NCBI RefSeq assembly: GCF_933775445.1
Contig: NC_065875.1
Span: 18,041,555 to 18,105,554, forward strand
DNA length: 64,000 bases
Reading direction: 5' to 3'
DNA from: Argentina anserina
Taxonomy: Eukaryota > Streptophyta > Magnoliopsida > Rosales > Rosaceae
Part shown: positions 32,770 to 44,256 of the stretch, piece by piece
How positions within the stretch are numbered: the first letter of the stretch is position 1
How the letters are laid out: each line of letters starts with the position of its first letter
Made by a program: the position numbers and the translations under genes
Notes under the pieces: generated by a model
The model's input: the letters and a program-made list of their open reading frames with translations, nothing else
Told to the model about the DNA's origin: nothing
Databases searched by the model: none

Positions 32770-34370
32770 ATCAGGATGGCAAATATTGTTGCCGTTATGA
32801 TCATATTCACATTAGCCTTCTTTTTTGACAGGATAATTCATAAAAAGATGGCTGACATGGGACTTGTTGGCGGAACCGTAAAATACTCGTTGGAAGCGTT
32901 GAGGAATGCTATTGACGATTTTAGTGTTGCTAATAAAATAGGGGAAGGGGGGATAGTTAAAGTATATAAAGGTGTGATGGAGGATGGAAGTGTAGTGGCG
33001 GTGAAGAAAATGGATAAGAAGAAGTATGGAATGTTGTATACTTCAGCTATCAAAGCTTTCAAGGTAGATTGATATCCTCAACAAAGTGAGACATGCAAAC
33101 ATGGTTGCCTTGTTGGGTTACTATGAAGATGAAGAAAACTTGTTGCTGGTTTATGAATATATACCTAAAAGTACCCTGGCAATGCATTTGTTGGAATGGA
33201 CAAAAAAAAAGGGCTCCAACCTCTTGGAGTACCTCTTGGAGTAGAAGGCTGTAGACAAAAGAAATTTATTGAAGTAAATCATTTTCATTAAATGATTAAA
33301 TCGACCAAGAACCCGAAAAAATTGCACACGTGGCCTAAAAGTCAACAAAGTGAGTACGGACCCGAATAAAATTCGCATCAGCACAGAAACGGATGATCGT
33401 AATCAAAGCTACGTGGTTCCGGGTTTAATTGGAAATTAAAGTCATTGACGATCGAAATGGTAATCGGGCATTTAATTAAATCAATTACTTGAATCTTGAT
33501 TATTTAAATTAATCAGAAAATACATATTGATTTAATTATACAACTAAAGAAATATTATTATTTTAGTGTCACTAAAATATTCTATAAAATAGAATATTCT
33601 TGACACTATAAATACCCATTTCAACATAAAGAGAGGGGGATTTTTTTTACATTGGGGAAGAAGAGAGCAATATCACTCTCAAGAAATCCCGAAGTCTCCT
33701 AAATCCACGAAGAATCATCAAGCTACCAAATAGCTCGTTCTTCATCAAATCCAAATCCAAACTCAAGTCCACGAAGAATCATCAAGCGGCCAAATCGCTC
33801 GTTATTCGTCAAATCCAAATTCAAATCAAACTCAAATTCTCAAGATCAAGTGCACGTCACCCTTGAGCCAAGTCATATACGGAGATAGAATCAGAGGAGT
33901 TCACAAATATTGTAACCCCGCGCTTGATATTCAATAAATTACATTTTATTTGTACACGTGTCTGCATTCTTATTTGTTTTCAGATTCGCGTTCTACAAAG
34001 GCTTAGCATTGTCTTGAACATCGCAAGAGGTGTGGAGGTATATAGAGGTGTGATGGAAGTATCTTGACAGTGAAGAATATAAATAAGAAGAAGTATTAAA
34101 AGTTAGACACTTCAGTACTAAAGACTTTCACAGATGAGATTGATATTATTAACAAGTGAAACATGCAAACATGGTTCTTTTGTTAGGAGATTATGAAGAT
34201 GAAGAAAACTTATTGATTGTCTATGAGTATGTGTCTCAGGGTACCCTTGTAAGCCAATTGTTGGATTGGAAAAAAGAATGGATGCATCCTCAGATGATTT
34301 TACCGCTAGAGTTGTTGACTTCGATTTGGTTCCTTTTAGTTCTTCGATCTAGTGCTCTTATTTAGCCAGC
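32770..34370 (+). pseudogene. TMK-like receptor kinase pseudogene, split by an LTR
   Basis: The first part (32779-33249) holds a membrane segment (IVAVMIIFTLAFFF), juxtamembrane YSLEALRNAIDDFS, a glycine loop IGEGGIVKVYKG, the catalytic Lys in VVAVKK, a stop at 33070-33072, then VRHANMVALLGYYEDEENLL in another frame. An LTR insertion (33250-33982) follows. Then LRVLQRLSIVLNIARGVE resumes the same domain. It runs straight into a second, more decayed copy of the glycine-loop-to-hinge region (34040-34370), with several stops and again HANMVLLLGDYEDEENLLIV. The duplicated segment suggests unequal exchange between tandem copies. TMK-type is inferred from the EYVSQGTL and WKKE motifs. Confidence 0.75.
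33250..33982 (+). repeat. Solo LTR inserted in the kinase pseudogene
   Basis: Starts TGTAGACAAAAG, ends TTGTTTTCA, 733 bp, with ACTATAAATACCC as a TATA box near 33605 and AATAAA near 33940. Two partial copies of CCACGAAGAATCATCAAGC lie at about 33705 and 33770. The 5-bp flanks (AAGGC, GATTC) do not match, so the duplication is decayed or the ends are slightly off. It interrupts kinase coding sequence. Confidence 0.65.
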
Positions 34371-34611
34371 TGCACACTGTTCCCAAGAGGTCGTAAGTTG
34401 AATGCTATAATAATTATGTTATAGTTTATTTACATTAGCAATCGGCATGGTTTTGGATTTGTGTCGTCACAGTGGGTTTGAACAGTTATTCTTCTTCTGC
34501 TATTATTTTCTTATTAATTTACAGTGTTAACCCTTGTTGATAGTATTTATTGATGTAAATTTTAAACATGATATGGGTGATATAGGAACTTCAAAAAATT
34601 GGTGAAGCTAT

Positions 34612-37007
34612 TGTAATGACCTGATTTTTCGGGATCAAATTTTATGAATTCTTAGAAATTAATAAACTTTGCAAAATTAATAAACCACATATGTTTCACT
34701 TCGCAACGTATCGAAATGGAAAACGGAACCGTATTCGGAAAACTAATTTGGAAAAACGTTACGTTTTTGTGACGCGGGAGTCGACTTTTACTCCGTCACT
34801 CGTTTCCAAAAACTTCCTTCATGAAAGTTGTAGAGCTCGTCGATATGAGTTCGTGGACACGTCACGTGTCCTAATTGGACGTCGTGCGTGAAAGTTATTA
34901 ACGACGGAAGTTAGTTTCTAATTTTGGAAGTGGGTATAAAAAGGGAATTTTAGAAATAAGGGTTTCCATTTTTGGAAACCCTTCACCCCACATCCTCCTT
35001 TCTCTCTCTCTTCTCTCTCTCGCTGACCCTCTCGCCCCTCGCCGGCGATCTCCCTCCACCGGCCTCCGTGCTTGACATCGCCAGTGTCATTGGGATCGCA
35101 CGACCTCAACACGTCGACTGGTGGTGACGGCGACGCACCCCAAGCAGAGATTCAGCGGCGCCGACGAAGCATCGTCTCTGCTCCGTCGATCTCGACGTCA
35201 CCGGTGTCGCAGGAGCTCGGAGCCACGATGACGAGCTCTCCCTCCTCCTCCTCGACGCGATTCGACCTACGGTGAGGCTCGAATCGAGCAGCGACGCCAT
35301 CGACCTCCTTCCCTCGAACCCGAGACTTCGCGGCGGCGATTGTGGCGGTCTCCGGCCGGTTTTGGGCAAGTTGAAGGTAAGGTCGTGACGCCTCCTTCCA
35401 TTCTTCAATTTTCATGTTGGTTGTATATTGTTTTGGTTGGGTTTGGTCGGAGGTGGTGATGCGGCGCGTGTCGCCGTCTGTGGCGGCGCGTGAGTGCAAA
35501 TGGAGTAGTGCAGGGGCGGCAGGAGGCTATGGAGGGGATGAGGAGAGAAAATGGATGAGTTTTGGGCGGCGGTGGCGAGTTACGCACCGGTAAAAGTAAT
35601 TTCTGAAAGGTAAATCAGTGATTTGTATTTAGTGACAGTATTTACTATGAATAGTGCATTAGTGTACTCATACGTAAACAATACGTATATGAAAAGTAAT
35701 ACGTAAATAGTACATATATGAAAAGTAATACATAGACAATACATATTTGAACAGTAATACGTGAATAATAATTACGTGGACAATAATTTCGTAAAAACCG
35801 GAAATTGCTGAACAGTAAAATATTATTACTGTTTCGACATTTGAGGTTTTACGTAACATTTCTAATCACTTCTTCTTCAATCTAGGTGATCGATTAATCG
35901 AGTGAAGGAATTGCTTTCAGTATTGTGGGAAATACGCTCAGGAAACTAAGGTGAGTAAAATCTCACAATGACGAATCTACTCTTAGCAGAGATTCATAAT
36001 TACACTATTTTAAAAGATTGAACTATGATATCTATATGATATAGTGGGTTGTGTATGTGTATGATTGGTAAAATCGATACATATATATGGGTTGCTATAT
36101 TATATACTGTCATATTCCTGTTTTCAAATAAGTTCATTTATGGCATTAATATTTAATTATTTGAGCATGTCACTTGGTTTGTACAATAACATGTGAGGAT
36201 TGTTTTGTACGTGGTTTTAACTTGAGTTATGTTAAAACATTTTTGTTGTCTTCAGACGTGTTGGCATGTTGGAACCTAGCCTTGGCCGGGCGACAGTTAC
36301 GATACAATTAGAGCTCTAGTTTGTCTGCCGGTGTACTGGCATGAGAGAGGTAACAGATGAGTTATCGGCTTATGAGTACCCATATTTTTGGGATTATTGG
36401 GTGACAGATGGGTTGCCCAATGCCCGGCGGTGTACTGCATGAGGGGTAACGGATGAGTACCTGGGTCTCATGAGTACCCGTATTATAAATGTAATTGGGT
36501 AAACAGATGGGTTGCCTGATTTCTCATGAGCACTTACATATTTAGATATTATTGGACGACCAGATGGGCCGTCCTTTGACTCATGAGTACATTTATAATT
36601 GGATGTTTCAATATTTACTCTTGTATTACTATTCATGTTATTTTGTTGTTTACTCATATGAGCTGCAAAACTTACCGGGTCTGTGTTTTGCAATTCCGGT
36701 GCACCTATTCGATGGTGTAGGAGATAGTTCCGCAGGTGTGATTAGCAGAATCGACGGACAACTCTAAAGACTTCGAAGTTGCCTTATTTTATTTTGTGGT
36801 GAGAATTGAGAGGATTTTATATTTCCATTTGATATAATGCTTGAATTATAAATTTGGTTTGTAATAATCAATTCGACTGAGTTGTACTATGAACTCAGTA
36901 ATGATCCGCTGTGACGATAAGATGATTTCAATTTTATTGAGATTGTTTTAGAGTTTTTCATGGCTTCGAATTCGAATTGTTATCATTCGAATTTCGGGGT
37001 CGTGACA
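34612..37007 (+). repeat. Long (2.4 kb) solo LTR-like repeat
   Basis: The ends TGTAATGACC and GGTCGTGACA are inverted and carry TG and CA. A TATA box GTATAAAAAGG lies at 34935, followed by a C/T-rich then GC-rich stretch, as in long Ty3/gypsy LTRs. A region at 36330-36600 holds three diverged copies of a unit with ACAGATGGGTTGCC and CATGAGTAC. No matching flanks (GCTAT, GTTGT), no polyprotein and no second copy in the window. The gypsy assignment is an inference. Confidence 0.5.
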
Positions 37008-37142
37008 GTTGTTGACACTAAAAAAAAGCTTACCGTTATAGTAGTGGAGATTTGAAGTCTTAACATTTTATGAAATTCTTGACAAAAAAAAATATTTTAT
37101 GGAATTGGTTTGATCTGCCATCCCTGAAAGCTTGTTGATTTC

Positions 37143-37400
37143 CTACAGATATCTGGCAGAGAACAAGAAACATGTTGAGATACAAACTCGATGGACAGTG
37201 CTAGCAGCAATAAGAGCAACTGCTTCCACTATAATAACAGCACCCCAACCAGTCTTTATGCCACTAGTGTCCTGATAATAGCCAATCAAAGTGAGCAACA
37301 CAAGGAACAAGAGAGAACTAAAGTCAATCGTAAACAACTCAGTTGATGCCAACTTCCCTATATACATCGATCTCTCAAAGTGATAAAATCACGGTGAAGA
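37143..37400 (-). other. Possible exon of a membrane protein
   Basis: A minus-strand frame holds two hydrophobic segments (LFTIDFSSLLFLVLLTLIGY and GAVIIVEAVALIAAS) separated by a short polar loop. The plus strand is also open here, after a TTTCCTACAG acceptor-like site, with LAENKKHVEIQTRW. One of the two may be an old exon. No neighbours confirm either, and I do not recognise the product. Confidence 0.25.
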
Positions 37401-37797
37401 CACTTCAAGGCACATTAATTGATGGGAAGAACTGAATTAGCACATGCTGCATTATTTATGATCATTCCATCAGTTATTTTGTATCATTTAAGACTCATGG
37501 AGAACTTATCTTTTGAGATGAAACGAGTTGTACTCATTCTACTGCTTAAATGAACTTCCCTTGTTTTGAGTCCTTAGTTTCTTGGCATAGTGAATATGCA
37601 CACACCTTAGTTCAGTTTACATACATATGTGCTTTCGGCTGGATTACCCGGTGAGTTGGCTTGTTTATTTGATCAGATCGGCCTAACATCCCTTGAACTA
37701 GATTGATATGGCAACTCATTGGTCGTAGGATTTCAGTGATGAGACCATTTTAAGGTGTTCACCAAAGAACCATCATATGCTTGAGAAATGAAATTAT

Positions 37798-38795
37798 TGT
37801 TGTAAAAATCAGTGATATATTGCATATATAATTTAATAAGCTGAATTATAAATACTCAGAAATGAAGAACACGAAAAGAAATTCAACAAAAATACCAAAC
37901 GATTTGTGATGGAAGAAATAGTCGAGACGTGTGTGATACCACACTGTCCTTAAGACGTTTACGCCTCCTGTACCGGTGTAAGGATGTTTGGCGCTTGTCT
38001 CCCAGGATATAACGACTAAACAATTCTAGAAAGTTGCACTACTAACTAGAACCCTCAACGAACTCGAAAGGTACCTCTATCTATCACCAGAGAAGAACTA
38101 AGAACTTTGAGAGTGGGAGAGAAATGTGTTTCGAATGGGATTATTTTACAATGAAAGGATGGTGGCTATTTATACTGTGAGGATTTGCAATCAGCAATAA
38201 ATAAGATGGCGGTTATAGAAATCAAAAGATCATAACATATATGAGTTACATATGTTACAAACATTGATTTCAATTCTGTTATAATTCTCCATAACACACA
38301 ATAACTCAGTTGTTACAAGAAGAATTTGAACAGTTAAGAGAATTTGAAAAGTCAAAACCGAATTTTCGGAAATGCAAAAAGAATCTGCGTTCCGACCCTC
38401 AATTCGGTGTTGCATTCGTGTCCGCAGGTCGCACGGGCATACACGAGTTTCCCTTGCGACCTAGGATTTGCACCCCCCCTGCGCGTGCGCGAGAGGGTAT
38501 AAGGGGGCTTACACACTTTACAATCCATACACAATGGATTCTATATAAAGGCTTTTCAACACTTATCTTTTCCAATGTGGGACAATTACATTTCCCTCAT
38601 TCTAAGTAGCCATCTTTGAGTGACAATTTCTTATTCACCCACAAACCAAATTACACAAACAAACATATGATCTTGTAGCCCTCATTATGGAGAACTCAAA
38701 TCTATGTTCATCTTTGATTAATTATAAGTTTAACTTAATTTAATTAATCAATTAAAATTTGGTTTTAAATGGTTTTTTCCAACCATTTTCCAACA
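37798..38795 (-). repeat. 3' LTR of the 37.8-44.25 kb element
   Basis: 998 bp. On the plus strand it starts TGTTGTAAAAATCAG and ends ATTTTCCAACA. It aligns with 43256-44251 almost base for base, including a C-run difference near 38466. Confidence 0.95.
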
Positions 38796-39374
38796 ATTCC
38801 CCACATGAATGAAATTGGCCACCAAAGACTCGATAGAATTTGGTGATAGATTTCTACGGTTGAAACCTGCATAGGATAGGTAGGTTTGACCCTTTGAACC
38901 TTCCCTTATAAAAGTATGCTTACTTTACTAACTAAATAGTAGACGCGATGTCTTTGAACTATTCGTCATTTGTGTAAATGATAACATACTTTACACAGGA
39001 GTCTCCCTGGTACACTTCGGTTCTCATTTTTGTGCCCATTTTGGCCATGGAACACACGCCTGGTAATGCAAGTAGTTTGATAAGAGTTATGCCCTCATTA
39101 ACTCCCCTAGAAGCGGCCACACTTCTCTCTTGCATAGGTGATCTCTTAATTAAGAGTAACCCGCATTACTCTGCTCGATTTCTCGACGCATAAGAATCAT
39201 TAAAAGTTTTAACTTAACCTCATCCTTTACGGGTATCACTGGTTTTTATCATAGGAATGGACTTGGGAAACTCCCCACAGTGATCCGAACTAATCTCTAC
39301 AGTTTGGTTTTCCCTTTTGAACCTAGATCTTGGGATCTCCAGTCAGCTAGGTTGGGTATCCACTGTAGTGATTT

Positions 39375-41830
39375 TTAATTTCCAATGGGCTTTAGTCCCA
39401 TTCCATTCGATGATTTTTCAACTAACTCTCTGTTTAACCCTTTAGTTAAAGGATCAGCAATATTATCCTTAGACTTTACATAGTCTATAGAGATAACTCC
39501 AGTTGAGAGTAGTTGTCTAATGGTATTATGTCTTCGACGAATGTGTCTAGACTTACCATTATACATCTTACTCTGTGCCCTGCTAATTGCAGATTGACTA
39601 TCACAATGTATACCGATCGCAGGCACAGGTTTTGTCCATCTAGGAATGTCCTCTATGAACTGGCGTAACCATTCTGCTTCCTCCCCACATTTTTCTAGTG
39701 CTACAAACTCAGACTCCATTGTGGATCTAGTTATAACTGTTTGTTTTGAGGACTTCCAGGACACGGCTCCACCCCCTAGCGTAAATACATATCCGCTAGT
39801 AGACTTTGAGTCTTTCATGTCAGATATCCAGTTCGCATCAGTGAACCCTTCTATAACAGCTGTGTATGATGTGTAGTGCAACCCGTAGGTACGAGTATAC
39901 CTTAGGTATTTGAGTACTCTTCCAATCGCTTGCCAATGCATAGCTCCAGGATTACTCGTGTACCTACTTAGCTTATGAACCGCATAAGCTAGATCTTGTA
40001 CAACTTGTTAAGTACATTAGACTCCCAATTATTCTTGAATACTCTAATTGAGAAACACTTTCACCTTTATTCTTGGACAAGTGTAGATTCAAATCTACAG
40101 GAGTTCTGACAATTCCAGAACCTTCATTGTCAAATTTCCCAAGAATATTGTCCACATAGTGTGTTTGACTCAACATTAGCCCTTCTGATGTGCTCGTAAT
40201 TTTAATTCCTAAAATGACATCAGCAAGTCCCAAGTCTTTTATGTCAAACTTAGAATTCAACATGTCTTTAGTAGACTTGATCATCTTATCGTTGCTCCCA
40301 ACGATAAGCATATCATCCACATACAGACATAAAATGATATATCCATTTTCAGTGTCTTTGATATATACACACTTATCACCTTCATTTATTCTAAATCCAC
40401 TGGTGATCATGGCATTATCAAATTTCTCATGCCATTGTTTTGGTGCTTGTTTTAAGCCATATAATGACTTAACCAATCTGCACACCTTCTTACTCTGAGA
40501 AGGAGCAGAAAAACCTTCTGGCTGTTCCATGTAGATTTCTTCTTCTACAGCTCCATTTAGGAAAGCCGTCTTTACATCCATTTGGTGTACTTCAAGTTTG
40601 CGCAACGCTGCAATTGCAAGTACCATCCGTATGGAGGTTATTCTCGTCACAGGAGAATAAGTATCAAAATAATCCAAACCCTCCTTTTGCCTATAGCCTT
40701 TAATAACAAGTCGGGCCTTGTACTTGTCTATTGACCCATCAGCTTTTAGTTTCTTTTTGAAAATCCACTTGGAAGTCAAAGGCTTATACCCAGGTGGCAA
40801 ATCCACTAATTCCCAAGTGTGATTTTGCATGATGGAGTCAACCTCACTTTTGATTGCTTCTTTCCATAGAGGACCATCAATAGAGCTAACTGTCTCTTTG
40901 AAGGTACGGGGATCACCTTCAACCATATATGACAAGAAGTCAGGTCCATAGGACTTTGCGGTCCTTGCCCTTTTACTTCGTCTAGGTTCAACCTCAGGCT
41001 CAGATTCGGACTTCGACTCAGATTCTTGATCCTGAGCATCATCAGTTTCGGCTCGGTTGTCTTCACGTGCCCGTTTAGAAGAATTAAATTCCTCTCTAGA
41101 CTTCCGTGGAAATACATTTTCAAAGAAAGATGCATTTCTCGATTCCATTATCGTATCCTTATGAATTTCAGGAATATTCGAATCGTGGGCTAGGAATCGA
41201 TAAGCCGAACTGTTATGTGCATATCCAATAAAGATGCAATCACTGTTTTAGGCCAATTCTTCACCTTTTTAGGTTTAGGAATTTTCACTTTTGCCAAACA
41301 TCCCCATACTTTTAAGTATTTGTAGGATGGTTTTCTCCCTTTCCATAACTCATATGGAGTTTTCATAACTCATATGGAGTTTTCTCTTCTTTCCTTTTGG
41401 GCACCTTATTTAAAAGGTAATTTGCCGTGAGAATCGCGTCTCCCCACATGTTGGGTGGCATCCGAAAACTGAGTAGCATAACATTCATCATATCCTTTAG
41501 AGTATGATTTTTGTGTTTTGCTACACCATTTGATTGTGGTGAGTGTGGAGCAGTCCTTTGATGTATAATCTCATTCTGAGCACAAGTCTCAGCAAATGGC
41601 GATTTATACTCACCCCCTCGGTCACTTCTTAGTGCCTTAATTTTCTTGTTGAGTTGGTTCTCAACCTTATTTTTATAGAGAATGAACTTCTCTATGGCCT
41701 CACTTTTGCATTTTAGCAAATACACATAGCAATATTTCGTGCTATCATCTATGAAGGTAATAAATTATTTATTATTCCCTCTAGATACCGTAGATTTTAA
41801 ATCACACACATATGTATGAATCAGATCAAG
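39375..41830 (-). pseudogene. Copia pol: integrase, RT, RNase H with defects
   Basis: On the minus strand the integrase core begins near 41830 and meets a stop (TAA) near 41765, then continues through KALRSDRGGEYKSPF and PQSNGVAKHKN to 41363. Reverse transcriptase (41148-40010) has its fingers and palm complete, with catalytic LYVDDMLIVG. A small indel near 40008 shifts the frame before RNase H (39941-39375; [18 protein letters not shown] type motif, then [13 protein letters not shown]). Between gag and the integrase about 280 bp is degenerate, with no recognisable protease active site. Young, but not autonomous as it stands. Confidence 0.88.
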
Positions 41831-42115
41831 GGGTTTATTGTTTCTTTCAACACTTTGGAAGATGATCTAATCAGTTTTGTCTCTACACAAGTTCACACTT
41901 GTGCATGTTAATTGACATATATTATATTCTTCACTACCATAAATTAGGAAGACTCATATAGGTGTAATAACTAGTTTTTGACAATAAACAATCCACCACC
42001 CATGGCTCTATGTCAATTTCAGACAAAACACATTTGTCAACACGGAGTTTTATACTCATAAAACCCTTAAGAACATACATCAATTTATTCGATAATTTCA
42101 GTTCTGTTCTACAGA

Positions 42116-43150
42116 TCAATCCAAAAACTTGGCTTGGTCATACCATAGCTCTAAGTCATTTAGTCCCCAGTCATAATCACTGACTTTTTCCATGCTATCA
42201 TCTGATATCATACAACAGAGGTTCATGTCTGCAACCTCCTGAGTGACGGCTTCAATCAGGTTTGCCTCTCTCTTTTTGTTCCTCTTTGGTTTGTTGCAGT
42301 CCACAGACTTGTGACCAGTCTTGTCACAGTTGTAGCACTTGCCTTCAAACCTTGGCTTCTTGGAGATGCCTCCTTTCGGCCCCAGTTTGGACCCATGATA
42401 CTTGCCTTTCTTGTTTTTGGAACCTTGACCATGTTCCATCATGTTTGCCTTCGCATAGACATCATTGATCCATGCTTTCTTTTCGGATCCTCGGTTGTCT
42501 TCCTCAATGCGAAGTCTAACCTCTAGATCCTCCATGGTCATTTCCTTTCGCTTGTGCTTCAAATAATTCTTGAAGTCCTTCCAAGCAGGTGGTAACTTTT
42601 CAATAGCACATGCCACTTGAAAACTTTCACCTAGTTGCATTCCTTCAGCGTGAATCTCATGCAGGATTAGCTGAATCTCAGAGAATTGACTCATCACAGT
42701 TTTGGAATCCACCATTTTATAATCGAGGAAACGGCCCACGATAAACTTCTTGGCGCCGGCATCCTCGGTTTTATATTTTTTCTCCAAGGATTCCCATAGC
42801 TTTTTTGCCGTTCCCATGCTAATGTACACATTGTACAATGAGTCGGCTAGACCATTCATGATATAATTCATACATAAGTAGTCAGAATTATTCCATGCAT
42901 TTACAGCAGCAATCTTTGCTTGATCGCCATGGTCATCTTCCTTTAACTCAGGAGCATTCTCCGTCAAAAATCTTGCAAGATTCAGAGTGATCAGATAAAA
43001 CATCATCTTTTGTTGCCACCTCTTGAAATGCAAACCGTTGAACTTCTCAGGTTTTTCCCCATAGGATACTGAGACAGGTACAATGGGAGCAGTAGGCACA
43101 GTTGGCACCAAAGGTCCCTTGCCATTTCCAGAATTTTCTCCGTTAGTCAT
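42116..43150 (-). CDS. Copia gag, intact frame
   Basis: An open frame of 344 residues from [10 protein letters not shown], starting about 100 bp inside the 5' LTR. It has the gag core ([11 protein letters not shown], then [20 protein letters not shown] and [13 protein letters not shown]) and one complete CCHC zinc knuckle, [14 protein letters not shown] (C-x2-C-x4-H-x4-C). An upstream in-frame ATG would add seven residues. The element's gag packages its RNA into virus-like particles. This frame shows no stops, unlike pol downstream. Confidence 0.85.
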   Translation of the reverse strand: MTNGENSGNGKGPLVPTVPTAPIVPVSVSYGEKPEKFNGLHFKRWQQKMMFYLITLNLARFLTENAPELKEDDHGDQAKIAAVNAWNNSDYLCMNYIMNGLADSLYNVYISMGTAKKLWESLEKKYKTEDAGAKKFIVGRFLDYKMVDSKTVMSQFSEIQLILHEIHAEGMQLGESFQVACAIEKLPPAWKDFKNYLKHKRKEMTMEDLEVRLRIEEDNRGSEKKAWINDVYAKANMMEHGQGSKNKKGKYHGSKLGPKGGISKKPRFEGKCYNCDKTGHKSVDCNKPKRNKKREANLIEAVTQEVADMNLCCMISDDSMEKVSDYDWGLNDLELWYDQAKFLD

Positions 43151-43255
43151 TTTTAGAAACGAAACACACACACAAGGTGTAAGTTTACTTGAAAAAATTC
43201 AGATAAATATCGAATACAAATTATATAAGCAATATCAAATTAAACGTCTTAAGAT

Positions 43256-44251
43256 TGTTGTGAAAATGAATGATATATTGCATATATAATTTAATAAGCT
43301 GAATTATAAATACTCAGAAATGAAGAACACGAAAAGAAATTCAACAAAAATACCGAACGATTTGTGATTGAAGAAATAGTCGAGACGTGTGTGATACCAC
43401 ACTGTCCTTAAGACGTTTACGCCTCCTGTACCGGTGTAAGGATGTTTGGCGCTTGTCTCCCAGGATATAACGACTAAACAATTCTAGAAAGTTGCACTAC
43501 TAACTAGAACCCTCAACGAATTCGAAAGGTACCTCTATCTATCACCAGAGAAGAACTAAGAACTTTGAGAGTGGGAGAGAAATGTGTTTCGAATGGGATT
43601 ATTTTACAATGAAAGGATGGTGGCTATTTATACTGTGAGGATTTGCAATCAGCAATAAATAAGATGGCGGTTATAGAAATCAAAAGATCATAACATATAT
43701 GAGTTACATATGTTACAAACATTGATTTCAATTCTGTTATAATTCTCCATAACACACAATAACTCAGTTGTTACAAGAAGAATTTGAACAGTTAAGAGAA
43801 TTTGAAAAGTCAAAACCGAATTTTCGGAAATGCAAAAAAAATCTGCGTTCCGACCCTCAATTCGGTGTTGCATTGGTGTCCGCAGGTCGCACGGGCATAC
43901 ATGAGTTTCCCTTGCGACCTAGGATTTGCACCCCCTGCGCGTGCGCGAGAGGGTATAAGGGGGCTTACACACTTTACAATCCATACACAATGGATTCTAT
44001 ATAAAGGCTTTTCAACACTTCTCTTTTCCAATGTGGGACAATTACATTTCCCTCATTCTAAGTAGTCATCTTTGAGTGACAATTTCTTATTCACCCACAA
44101 ACCAAATTACACAAACAAACATATGATCTTGTAGCCCTCATTATGGAGAACTCAAATCTATGTTCATCTTTGATTAATTATAAATTTAACTTAATTTAAT
44201 TAATCAATTAAAATTTGGTTTTAAATGGTTTTTTCCAACCATTTTCCAACA
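43256..44251 (-). repeat. 5' LTR of the 37.8-44.25 kb element
   Basis: 996 bp, the partner of 37798-38795. A TATA-like TATAAATAGCC (minus strand) lies near 43625, so transcription of the element would run leftwards into gag. Confidence 0.95.
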
Positions 44252-44256
44252 ATTAT

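Larger units (their letters stand above)
37798..44251 (-). mobile_element. Full-length but frameshifted Ty1/copia retrotransposon
   Basis: 6,454 bp with two nearly identical LTRs (37798-38795, 43256-44251; by eye a dozen or so differences) and a perfect ATTAT duplication (37793-37797, 44252-44256). It lies on the minus strand. The interior has gag (42116-43150), a degenerate protease/pre-integrase stretch, integrase, reverse transcriptase and RNase H. The sequence next to the 5' LTR (ATCTTAAGACG) is not a standard initiator-Met primer site. The high LTR identity indicates a recent insertion. It is the same family as the solo LTR at 16317-17348. Confidence 0.95.

Noticed and set aside
35072..35587. 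Several Arg/Ser-rich frames on both strands
   Set aside because: They are in the GC-rich middle of the 34.6-37.0 kb LTR-like repeat and show no domain.
36394..36767. Short tandem units resembling a CRISPR-like or satellite array
   Set aside because: Only three diverged copies with unequal spacing inside an LTR-like repeat. CRISPR is not expected in a plant nuclear genome.
38310..38609. 99-residue frame repeated at 43768-44065
   Set aside because: It recurs because both copies are LTRs of the same element. It is not a gene and is not matched to any domain.
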